A stretch of DNA of 13,265 nt, taken from contig CAYYTU010000073.1 of the NCBI GenBank assembly GCA_964474655.1, forward strand, positions 1-13,265, given 5' to 3'. The DNA comes from CAYYTU01 sp964474655. GTDB taxonomy: Bacteria; Chloroflexota; Anaerolineae; B4-G1. A program made the position numbers and the translations under genes. The notes beneath the pieces were generated by a model, which was not told where the DNA came from, searched no databases, and saw nothing but the letters and a program-made list of their open reading frames with translations. Within the stretch, counting starts at the first letter, position 1, and each line of letters opens with the position of its first letter. Positions 1 to 7,041 of this stretch are shown in pieces.

Positions 1-82
1 CGGCGTCTTCCCCGACGACCTGGAGGCAGCGGTGGCGGCGATGGGCGGCGGCCCCGATGGGCAGGTCGATGGCGTAGGGCAT
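1..82 (-). CDS. 5' end of an unidentified operon gene, cut by window edge
   Basis: The minus strand has an ATG at 82-80 followed by an open frame to the window edge (27 codons, beginning MPYAIDLPIGAAAH). A strong purine-rich Shine-Dalgarno (GGGGGA) lies just upstream and overlaps the TGA of the cold-shock/Cas7 gene, so only 10 bp separate the two genes and it is probably the next gene of the cas operon. An alternative ATG at 86-84 gives an Arg/Pro-rich frame that looks much less like protein. Too little is visible to assign a family. By position it could be another CRISPR accessory gene (for example Cas6, a nuclease or a sensor), but nothing in the 27 residues shows this. Confidence 0.55.
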   Translation of the reverse strand, partial: MPYAIDLPIGAAAHRRHRCLQVVGEDA

Positions 83-92
83 TCATTCCCCC

Positions 93-2192
93 TCAGCGCT
101 GAATGCGCCCCCGCTCGTCCATAATGGGCAAGCCCTTGTCCTGACCGGCCAGCCCCAGCGGACGGTGCGGCCCGTGCTTGCGCGTGTTACCCACGAACCA
201 CTTGAAGTTCTCGCCCTCCTTCGTCGGCACAGCCGTCGTGCGCGGATAGTGGATCGCCTCCAGGGGCGGGTCCGAGAGCAGGGCGTGCAGCTCCTTCAGA
301 ACATTGTTGAACGCCCCGCCGTAGAACTCCCGCATCGCCTGGATGAACATCGCCACCCAGAGCTCCTTCTCCTCCGTCCGATCGCGCCGACCCTCGCCGA
401 AGGAGGGCCCATACCGCTCCGCCAGATCCCAAGTCTCCACCTCCGTGATCTCGACCTTGACCGAGCCGAAGCCCAGGGGCTTGCCGTAGCCCAGCCGGTG
501 GTGCATACCCTCTCCCAGCTTCAGCGACCAGAGCAGCGCCCCCAGCTCGAGCGGGTGGAGGTTCTCGAACGCCAGCTCGAACTCGAAGACGGCACCCTCG
601 TTCAGCACGCCCCGCACAGAGCGGTTCTGGTCATCCTTGACCCTGTTGACCCGCTTGTACTCGTACTTCCCGTCCGGGCGCTTGCTCGGCTCGTCGCCGT
701 GATGCCGATAGAACTTGCGCCCGCGCAGCTGCGCGCCGTGGCTGTCATAATCGACGCGCCCGTCGGGCTGCCCGTTCTTCAGCAGGTAGAACTGGGTGTT
801 GGTCGGCTTGGGGCTGGAGAGGATGGCCAGCGTGGCGTTGAAATCGCCATGCTCTTCCTTCAGCTCGCCGTGCGTGAACCGCACGCGGCCGGCATAGGCC
901 GTGCGCTTATCCGGCGACACGTCCTCCCCTCTCTCCATCTGCCGCACCCAGCCGAAGACGCGGCAGGCCGGGCAGAGCTCGTTGTACTCGGTGCAGGGAT
1001 GGAGGTATTTGGGGAGCAGTTCACCGACGGGCTTCTCATAGGGCACGCGCGGGATCTGCACCCGCACCACCCGCCGGGCGGCTCCGTCCTGCACGTCCAC
1101 CCAGACCAGGTCGTCCACTTCCAACTCTTTGGATTCCAACTCTATCGGCGTATCCTCGAGCTCGTACTGTTTCTCTAAAACGGCGTTGTAGTCCTCCTGC
1201 ACCTCATCATTGAAGCTGATCTTCCCCGCGCTCCCGTGGATCTCTGGGTCCAGGAAGAGCGCCTCGTTGCGCTTGTTGGTGTCCTCGCCCTTGCCCGTGA
1301 TCTTGAGCTGGCCCTCCAGGTACTCCTCGCCGGACTTGAGCGGGTTGAGCCCCGCTTTCGTCTCGGCGATCTCCCGCACCAGCCAGCGCCGCCCCCGCCG
1401 CTCGGCGCGGGCCACCGCTTCGTCGCCCGTGCTCCACCGTTCACCGTTGGCCTTGCGGCCCAGGACGTTCTTCCAGCGTTCCTTTCCTTCGTAATAGGCG
1501 CCCACCTGCGCCGCATGACAGAGCTCGATCATCCCGTCGATAGCCGGGCGCCCATCCGTCTTTTGTTTCGCCAGCTTGCGCACGATGCCCGGGTTGCCCT
1601 TCACCCGGTTGCCGTAGCGCGGCATCTCCCGGTACTGGAGCCGCCGCTCGTCGTCGAAGATGGCGAAGCAGGAGTTGGTCACCGTCTCGAAGACCGAGCG
1701 CACCATCCCCCGCAGGCTGCTGGCCGGCAGGGCCGGTTCCCCGCCGTACTGGAAGAAGCGAAAGGAGCGGTGTTCCCCGCTCTTACCGTCGATAGCGTGA
1801 GAGTCGGACACGAACAGCGGCGTCACCGCCGTCACCCGGCAGGTCACCCGCCCGGTCATCAGCTCGCTCACGTAGCGGTCGTGGGGCGGCGGCGGCGCGT
1901 CCCCCAGGAGGTGCTCCGGGGGGCGGGATTCGTTCAGCGGGCGCACGAAGTTGTAGGGGTTGAGGAAATCGCCCGGCTTCCGCGGCTGTGCCTTGGCCGG
2001 GTGGGCGTTCACCGCCTGGGGGCCCTTGGGCGTCTTCTCCACCTCGAAGCTCACCCGCTGTCCCTCCTGCGGCGTGCCCGCGCCCTTCCATGCGGTGATG
2101 TGGAGAAAAACGTCGTCCTTTCCCCCGTCGCGCTCGATGAATCCGTATCGCCTGTCCGGATCGAACCACTTGATGCGTCCCTGGTCACTCAT
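93..2192 (-). CDS. Cold-shock domain fused to Cas7-like RAMP subunit (TIGR03986-type, III-D 'Cas7-insertion')
   Basis: This 699-residue protein has two parts. Residues 1-65 are a cold-shock (CSD/OB) domain with both RNA-binding signatures: an RNP1-like RYGFIER at about 15-21 and an RNP2-like DVFLHIT at 27-33. A Pro-rich linker (about 66-105) leads into a RAMP (Cas7-like) body from about 110. The body has the beta strand and helix LPASSLRGMVRS (155-166), a zinc-knuckle cluster Cys400/Cys407/Cys410 ending in CPACRVFGW, and a glycine-rich loop LGYGKPLGFG (567-576). The stretch between the first helix and the Cys cluster (about 170-395) is long and charged, consistent with a large insertion. By family it should be a crRNA-binding backbone subunit of a type III-D effector, probably at one end of the filament. 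The ATG at 2192 has GAGGA 8 nt upstream and overlaps the end of csx19 by 8 bp, suggesting translational coupling. Family assignment is from motifs and context; an exact TIGR match was not tested. Confidence 0.85.
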   Translation of the reverse strand: MSDQGRIKWFDPDRRYGFIERDGGKDDVFLHITAWKGAGTPQEGQRVSFEVEKTPKGPQAVNAHPAKAQPRKPGDFLNPYNFVRPLNESRPPEHLLGDAPPPPHDRYVSELMTGRVTCRVTAVTPLFVSDSHAIDGKSGEHRSFRFFQYGGEPALPASSLRGMVRSVFETVTNSCFAIFDDERRLQYREMPRYGNRVKGNPGIVRKLAKQKTDGRPAIDGMIELCHAAQVGAYYEGKERWKNVLGRKANGERWSTGDEAVARAERRGRRWLVREIAETKAGLNPLKSGEEYLEGQLKITGKGEDTNKRNEALFLDPEIHGSAGKISFNDEVQEDYNAVLEKQYELEDTPIELESKELEVDDLVWVDVQDGAARRVVRVQIPRVPYEKPVGELLPKYLHPCTEYNELCPACRVFGWVRQMERGEDVSPDKRTAYAGRVRFTHGELKEEHGDFNATLAILSSPKPTNTQFYLLKNGQPDGRVDYDSHGAQLRGRKFYRHHGDEPSKRPDGKYEYKRVNRVKDDQNRSVRGVLNEGAVFEFELAFENLHPLELGALLWSLKLGEGMHHRLGYGKPLGFGSVKVEITEVETWDLAERYGPSFGEGRRDRTEEKELWVAMFIQAMREFYGGAFNNVLKELHALLSDPPLEAIHYPRTTAVPTKEGENFKWFVGNTRKHGPHRPLGLAGQDKGLPIMDERGRIQR

Positions 2193-2808
2193 TCTTTTTC
2201 TCCTCGTGTCTGTGCAAGCCCCGCAGCCAGACGGCCAGCGTCCGCCCGGCCTGGGTGTACTCGCGGTACTCGACCGTCACGCGCTCCTCCACGCCATCGG
2301 GCAGCTTCGGCGGCTCTGCGAAGTAGGTCAGCCCGGCGCCGGCCACCCGGTCGTCGAACCACTGCTTCTGCTCCTTCTCCCTCGTGCCCCAGAGCAGCGC
2401 CTTCCGCGTGCGGCAATAGACCGGGCGCTCCGGCGTGCCGGGGTACGGAAGCTGATCTCCATCCGGCGCGTGGTCGGCCTCACCGACGTAACGCCAGTGG
2501 AAGCGCTCCCCATCGCGCCGCACGTCCAGGTCGCCGCCCGGGCCGAAGAGCCGCGCCCGCTCCAGCCGCTCGGCCGTCGCCGGCGGCCCCTCATCACCGG
2601 CTGACGATTCAGCTATGGTGCAGCGGTCGGTGTACGCCCAGATGCGGACCCTCATTTTAGATAGATCGAGCCTACCCAGCCAGTCCACCAGCTCGGCCTC
2701 GCTGCATTCACCGCCGACGATGGTCGGCCACTCTTCTGGCGTCAGTGCGTCCTTTTCCATCTGCTTGATGATGCGTTTGAAATCGACGGCATCTCGTTCG
2801 CCGCTCAT
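2185..2808 (-). CDS. csx19: Csx19-like type III-D CRISPR protein (TIGR03984-type)
   Basis: This is a 207-residue soluble protein without signal peptide or membrane segment. It has an acidic helical start, then a WAYTDRCTIAES strand region (about 58-69), and a C-terminal WGTREKEQKQWF / VTVEYREY section. Length, composition and position between the double-Cas7 gene and the TIGR03986-type RAMP gene match Csx19, a small protein that marks subtype III-D loci and is a structural component of the III-Dv effector complex. No catalytic motif is visible. The ATG at 2808 has GGAGG close upstream. In the sequence as given the gene starts beside the N gap; after collapsing the 55-bp duplicated flanks its ATG would share ATGA with the TGA of the Cas7-2x gene (2962-2960). 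The assignment rests mainly on context and general resemblance, so a profile search would settle it. Confidence 0.7.
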   Translation of the reverse strand: MSGERDAVDFKRIIKQMEKDALTPEEWPTIVGGECSEAELVDWLGRLDLSKMRVRIWAYTDRCTIAESSAGDEGPPATAERLERARLFGPGGDLDVRRDGERFHWRYVGEADHAPDGDQLPYPGTPERPVYCRTRKALLWGTREKEQKQWFDDRVAGAGLTYFAEPPKLPDGVEERVTVEYREYTQAGRTLAVWLRGLHRHEEKKNE

Positions 2809-2854
2809 CGTCCCTCCTCTCCGTAGATCTGATCCACCGCGCCGAAGTAGCTGT
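2800..2854. repeat. Left copy of a 55-bp exact duplication flanking the N gap
   Basis: The 55 bases here, from gccgctcatc to agtagctgt, reappear unchanged at 2955-3009 directly after the 100-N run. They encode the last 16 codons of the Cas7-2x gene plus the Csx19 start. Two contig ends that share their terminal 55 bases, joined by 100 N, are the signature of a scaffolding join in which the overlap was not merged. Confidence 0.95.
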
Positions 2855-2954
2855 NNNNNNNNNNNNNNNNNNNNNNNNNNNNNNNNNNNNNNNNNNNNNN
2901 NNNNNNNNNNNNNNNNNNNNNNNNNNNNNNNNNNNNNNNNNNNNNNNNNNNNNN
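2855..2954. other. Assembly gap of exactly 100 N
   Basis: This is a run of 100 undetermined bases, a conventional placeholder length rather than a measured gap. Because its two flanks are the same 55-bp sequence, the gap probably contains nothing. Removing one copy and the Ns (155 bp) joins the Cas7-2x and csx19 genes with a 4-bp ATGA overlap like the other junctions in this operon. Confidence 0.97.
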
Positions 2955-3009
2955 GCCGCTCATCGTCCCTCCTCTCCGTAGATCTGATCCACCGCGCCGA
3001 AGTAGCTGT
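2955..3009. repeat. Right copy of the 55-bp exact duplication flanking the N gap
   Basis: Identical to 2800-2854. This copy carries the stop codon of the Cas7-2x gene (TGA at 2962-2960) and, overlapping it, a second copy of the csx19 ATG (2963-2961) that runs directly into the Ns. It is interpreted as the unmerged end of the second contig, not as a biological repeat. Confidence 0.95.
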
Positions 3010-4711
3010 CAGCCGGCAGCGCGAGTTTCTCTCCGCGCTTGAACGTCTCGACTTCCTCGTTGAACGCCTTCACCCAGCGCCGCTGTCTCTCCTCCAGCGC
3101 CGGGTCGCCGAAGGCCAGCTCGTCCACGACGAAGATGCTCGCCTGGCCCGACGTGGCCCGCTCGGCGTCCAGCCGGCCCCGCCGCAGCGTGCCCTCGGTC
3201 ACCTTCACTTGCCCGAAGCCCTTGGCCGCCCCGAAGCCCACGCGCAGCCATCCTTCCGCCAGATCGCGCAGCGCCAGCGTCAGCCAGCCCAGCTCCCAGG
3301 GCTCGGGATTCTCCAGGAAGATCCGCGCCTGGAAGGCCGGTCGCCACAGCGCCAGCGCGTCGAACTTGAGCCCCTCGGCCCCGCCGCCGGTGAAGCGATC
3401 CACCGCCAGGAAGTCCAACATCTTGTAGGTCGGGTTATCGCCGTCGGCGTCCGCGTAGGGCGCGTCCTCCACGATCAGGCGGCTGCCCCGCCGCGTGCTG
3501 CCGAACAGCCGGCAGGCCAGGCAGAGATCGTCCGGCGGCACCTCTTTGTTCTCGCTCACCTGCTTCTGATGGCGCAGCAGGCTGTCGCAGCTTTCCAGCG
3601 CGGCGTCCCCTGCGCCAACCTTTAGCGGGTCGCAGGCGGGGCAACGATCCAGGAAGTATCTCTCTGTATCGTCCTGCTCCAATGCCCGATGGGTGACCAG
3701 TGTGCGGGCGATGCGCTCGGCGTGGGAGCGGAGCACGCCCCGCAGGCTGGAGCCCGGCAGCACCGGTTTGGTCCAGTCGCCCACCGCCTGCAACAGCGGC
3801 GCGTGGTCGAAGCCGCTCAGCCCCGAGGCCATCGCGTCGTTGGTCAGAAACGGCCCCTCGGCCTGCAGCGTGAACGTCCACTCGGCCCAGTCGCTGGTGA
3901 CCGGCAGCTCGGCGACGTCCGCCGGCAACCTCTCCTCCGGTACGATCTCTTGGGTGGCGCCGTCCAGCCGCTCCTGGAGCCAGTCCTGGCGCTTCGTGGC
4001 GTGCTCCCACGGCTCGTCAGAGCGCAGGAAGGCCATCAGGCCCTCGGCGTCGTCGAGGTCGCGCTCCTTGTACGTCACCTCCTCCAGCTCGAAGGCGCCC
4101 AGCCCGCGGGCTACGTCGCCGCCCAGATGGGCGCGTCCCTCCTGCCACTCGGCCAGGGCCACGGCCAGCAGTCGCTCATCCTCCACCCGCTCGCCGGGAT
4201 CGTCCCCCCGCAGCTCCAGCCGCAGCGCGAACTCGGCGCCAGCGGGCAGCGTCTCCAGGTCGAACTTGGCCCCCGTGGCCCGCGCCGCCGCGCCGGTGGC
4301 TCGCTCGATGCCCACCCCGTCGCGCACCAGCGTCGCGGCCTCTCCGTCGGCGACCAGCTCGGCGTTGAAGACCAGCAGGCGCGAGGCGGCGCTCTGGCTT
4401 TCCTCGCCCTCGCCCTCGTCGCTGGGCTCCACGTCGCCGAAGAGCCGGCAGACGCGGCAGTCGCAGCCCTGTTTCTCCCTCGCCTTCTTCTCATCCTCCG
4501 GCAGCATGGCCACGCAGACCCCACCGCCCAACCTGGGCGCCAGCCGGGTCAGCAGCGAGCGCAGGGCCCCGGCGATGGCCGTGCCCGGAATGAGAACATT
4601 CCCCTCCGTGTCCCGCCGCAGCAGCGAATCGGCCAGCTCGTTCCCCTCACCGCTGCCCACGTGGACGGCGGTGCGGGCCTTCAGCGTTCCCGTGACCACT
4701 CGATAGCTCAT
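2960..4711 (-). CDS. Double-Cas7 (Cas7-2x) RAMP subunit of a type III-D effector
   Basis: This 583-residue protein is made of two Csm3/Cas7-like RAMP units. Unit 1 (about 1-215) has VHVGSGEG (17-24), a Csm3-like Asp loop ELADSLLRRD with candidate catalytic Asp28, IPGTAIAGALRS (41-52), the cysteine cluster Cys83/Cys85/Cys88 (CDCRVCRLFG), and a C-terminal Gly-rich segment. Unit 2 (about 270-505) repeats the plan: LPGSSLRGVLRS (318-329), Cys357/Cys360 (CPAC), Cys397/Cys400 (LCLACRLFG), and a Gly-rich loop VGFGAAKGFG (491-500). Asp292 or Asp302 could be the second catalytic Asp. In III-Dv complexes a two-Cas7 fusion of this kind forms the middle of the backbone and cuts target RNA. The chosen ATG (4711-4709) overlaps the upstream TGA as ATGA and has GGAGG 7 nt before it. 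An upstream in-frame TTG at 4780 lies inside the previous gene and would add a low-complexity Arg/Gly leader. Confidence 0.88.
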   Translation of the reverse strand: MSYRVVTGTLKARTAVHVGSGEGNELADSLLRRDTEGNVLIPGTAIAGALRSLLTRLAPRLGGGVCVAMLPEDEKKAREKQGCDCRVCRLFGDVEPSDEGEGEESQSAASRLLVFNAELVADGEAATLVRDGVGIERATGAAARATGAKFDLETLPAGAEFALRLELRGDDPGERVEDERLLAVALAEWQEGRAHLGGDVARGLGAFELEEVTYKERDLDDAEGLMAFLRSDEPWEHATKRQDWLQERLDGATQEIVPEERLPADVAELPVTSDWAEWTFTLQAEGPFLTNDAMASGLSGFDHAPLLQAVGDWTKPVLPGSSLRGVLRSHAERIARTLVTHRALEQDDTERYFLDRCPACDPLKVGAGDAALESCDSLLRHQKQVSENKEVPPDDLCLACRLFGSTRRGSRLIVEDAPYADADGDNPTYKMLDFLAVDRFTGGGAEGLKFDALALWRPAFQARIFLENPEPWELGWLTLALRDLAEGWLRVGFGAAKGFGQVKVTEGTLRRGRLDAERATSGQASIFVVDELAFGDPALEERQRRWVKAFNEEVETFKRGEKLALPADSYFGAVDQIYGEEGR

Positions 4712-7041
4712 CGTCCTCCCTCCTCCCGTTCGGCGGCCTCGGCCAGCCGGTCGGCCAGCATACGGACGCCCAGCGGCCAATGCGCCTCTTCTTTTTCTTC
4801 CAGTCGCCTCAGAAGTTTCTCGACCTCCGTGAAGCCATCCTTATCGGTCAATCGATTGGCGATCTCCCGGTCGCCGCGCTCCTCCGCGCCCCCGAGCCGC
4901 TCGATCAGCTGCGCGTCGGGCTCGCCCACCGCGCTCATCTTCTCCAGCAGCTCGTCGATCGGCTCGTGGCGATGGGCGTCCAGCCAGCGGGCCAGGCCCG
5001 CGAAAGCGGGATCCCGGCACGAATCCCAGGAAGTGTCCTCCAATGCCTTGCGCCAATCCTCGCGGAACCCCATTCGTGCGCTTTCCTCCGTCGTCTCCCA
5101 GATGGCGAAGTCGATGGCCTCGGGGATGGTGACCCGCGTGCCGGTCAGCGTCTCTTGGGCGTCGTACAGGGGATGGTCGAACGCCACCCGCCCGTAGCCC
5201 TCGTTCCGGCGCCGGCCGAGGCCCTCCCGCTCGATCCGCGCCAGGGCCTCGAGCAGCCCACCCTTCGGCTCCTCCATCACCTTCAGCCGCGCGGTCGACC
5301 CGGCCGCCAGCGCCACATCGCGCCAGTGGGGCAGGCGCAGCTGGGTGTTGAAGCCATCCACCAGGTGCGTGGCGGCGAAGTCGCGCCCCTCCACCACCTG
5401 AACGTCGAAGCCCAGCGCCTCGCTCAGCCACTCACTGTCGAACCCGGTGACGAAGCGCCCCCAGGCATCGGTCACGATGGCGTCGGTCAGGAGCGTCAAC
5501 GTCAGCTCGTCCGCCCCCTCGTCCACGCGCTCTGCGAGGGGCTGCTGTATCCAGACCGGATTCTCGTCATCCCACGGCTCCAGCCAGAGCGTCACCTTCC
5601 CGTAGCCCCGGCGGGTGGCCTTGCCCAGACGCAGCTCGACGTCGGCCTCCTCCTCCAGACTAGCCAGCGTCTGGAGCAGCTCCCAGGCCTCCTCGTCAGC
5701 GCAGGTCAGCTCGCCGGCGAAGTATTGCCCCGCCTCCAGGGCCTCGTACTCGAAGAGCTGGCCCTCTGCCACGCGCCCGCTCTGCGGGTCGACGCGGATG
5801 TGCATCTCGCTGCGCGTCTCCGGCTCGAAGCGCTCCGGTTCCTCTCGCAGGCTGGAGAAGGCCCCGCGCACGCCCTTGACCGGATTACCGCACTTGGCGC
5901 ATTCCTGAATCTGTCCCTTCTGCGTGCCCCACTGCACGGGATGATCGCGGTAGACCTTGCAGCCGAACCCATCGCGGGGCAGCGGGGCGGCCGGGTAGAA
6001 GCTGCCATTGACGCGGCGGAGCGGGTAGAGCACCGGGAAGTCCACGCCTCCCCGCAGGAAGAGGTCGACGAAGGCGTCGTAGGTGGCCTCGTCCTCCAGG
6101 TCGAAACGCTCGGCTGCGCGGGCCGCCAGCGCCCCCCGCAGCGTCTTGCCCGGGATCAGCGGCTGGGTGCGGAACCGGTTGCCAGCCGCGGCCCGCTGAG
6201 CGATGATCAGCGGCTCGTCCAACCGGGCCAAGACCCGCAGCCGCAGCGGCTCTCCCTCATCGGGCGCCTCGCGGGTCCGCTCCAGCGGGATGCCCTGCAG
6301 CGCCCACGTTCCCGGCTCGCCTTCCAGCCAGTGCTCCTCGAAGCGCTCGAGCAGCGCCTCCTGCGGATCGCCGCCCAGCGCCATGCCCTCAATCCCCGTC
6401 AGCGAGACGAGACACTGGCCCTGCCCGCGGCGGCGGGAGCGGCCCAGCTGGCGCACGAAGCGGGCCGCCGCCACCAGCAGCGCCGCCTCGTCCAGCGCCG
6501 ATTCGTCCCGCGCCGGATCGGCCGGGCAGCTGACCGTGAAGGTGAAGGTCAGCTGCCCACCCTGCTCCTCCGCGAAGAGTTTGTGCGGCGCCGCCCGGCG
6601 CGTGCGGGGATTGACGCGCACCCGCGCCACCCGCTGGCTGGCTATCTCACGATCCTCGTAGTCGGTCCTCGCCAGTTTTCCCATATCCTCTGGTCGGGCC
6701 GACCCGATGCGCCAGCGCTTCATCGTGCGCGGCGTCCCGAACAGCCGGCAGATGGGACACGGCTCGAAGTCGTCGCCCGCGTGCTGCCCACAGTAGCGGT
6801 CGCTCGTCTCCTCCTCGCTCAGACCCGAGGCCTGACAGTCCCGCAAATCTTCCAGCGGAGCCCGCTGCAGCAGCCGCCACAGCGCGTCGCGCAGCAGGCC
6901 GTTGAGCACCGTGCCGCGCAGCACCGGCACGCCGTCGGCGTCGCGCAGCAGGGCCGAATCGACCTCCGTGCCCTTGCCGTAACCGGCGCCGACGTGATAG
7001 TCCGACTGCATCTCGATTTGAAACGTCAACTCCAAGCTCAT
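4708..7041 (-). CDS. Cas7-Csx10(Cas5) fusion with C-terminal helical, possibly Cas11-like, tail
   Basis: This 777-residue multi-domain RAMP protein has three parts. Residues 1-220 form a Csm3/Cas7 unit: YHVGAGYG (15-22), Asp loop TEVDSALLRD with candidate catalytic Asp28, cysteines 84, 95 and 98 (CPICRLFG), and a Gly/Arg-rich loop at about 199-208. Residues 260-635 resemble Csx10, the Cas5-like subunit of III-D: LIPGKTLRGAL (295-305), VNGSFYPAAPLPRDGFG (344-360), a CAKC knuckle (381-384), and two Gly-rich loops, GKATRRGYGKV (473-483) and GRRRNEGYGRV (609-619). Residues 640-777 are Trp- and Glu-rich and predicted by eye to be all helical, as expected if a Cas11-like small subunit is fused. The Cas5 part should hold the crRNA 5' handle next to Cas10. 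The ATG (7041-7039) overlaps the cas10 stop as ATGA and has GGAGG 6 nt upstream. The Cas7 and Csx10 assignments are firm; the Cas11 assignment is inference. Confidence 0.85.
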   Translation of the reverse strand: MSLELTFQIEMQSDYHVGAGYGKGTEVDSALLRDADGVPVLRGTVLNGLLRDALWRLLQRAPLEDLRDCQASGLSEEETSDRYCGQHAGDDFEPCPICRLFGTPRTMKRWRIGSARPEDMGKLARTDYEDREIASQRVARVRVNPRTRRAAPHKLFAEEQGGQLTFTFTVSCPADPARDESALDEAALLVAAARFVRQLGRSRRRGQGQCLVSLTGIEGMALGGDPQEALLERFEEHWLEGEPGTWALQGIPLERTREAPDEGEPLRLRVLARLDEPLIIAQRAAAGNRFRTQPLIPGKTLRGALAARAAERFDLEDEATYDAFVDLFLRGGVDFPVLYPLRRVNGSFYPAAPLPRDGFGCKVYRDHPVQWGTQKGQIQECAKCGNPVKGVRGAFSSLREEPERFEPETRSEMHIRVDPQSGRVAEGQLFEYEALEAGQYFAGELTCADEEAWELLQTLASLEEEADVELRLGKATRRGYGKVTLWLEPWDDENPVWIQQPLAERVDEGADELTLTLLTDAIVTDAWGRFVTGFDSEWLSEALGFDVQVVEGRDFAATHLVDGFNTQLRLPHWRDVALAAGSTARLKVMEEPKGGLLEALARIEREGLGRRRNEGYGRVAFDHPLYDAQETLTGTRVTIPEAIDFAIWETTEESARMGFREDWRKALEDTSWDSCRDPAFAGLARWLDAHRHEPIDELLEKMSAVGEPDAQLIERLGGAEERGDREIANRLTDKDGFTEVEKLLRRLEEKEEAHWPLGVRMLADRLAEAAEREEGGR

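Noticed and set aside
2800..3009. 55-bp duplication considered as a biological direct repeat or recombination site
   Set aside because: Exact identity, placement at both edges of a 100-N run, and restoration of a normal gene overlap on collapsing all point to an assembly artefact.
4712..4780. Upstream TTG start for Cas7-2x at 4780
   Set aside because: It lies inside the preceding gene and adds a Gly/Arg-rich leader, while the ATG at 4711 has GGAGG and the ATGA overlap seen at other junctions.
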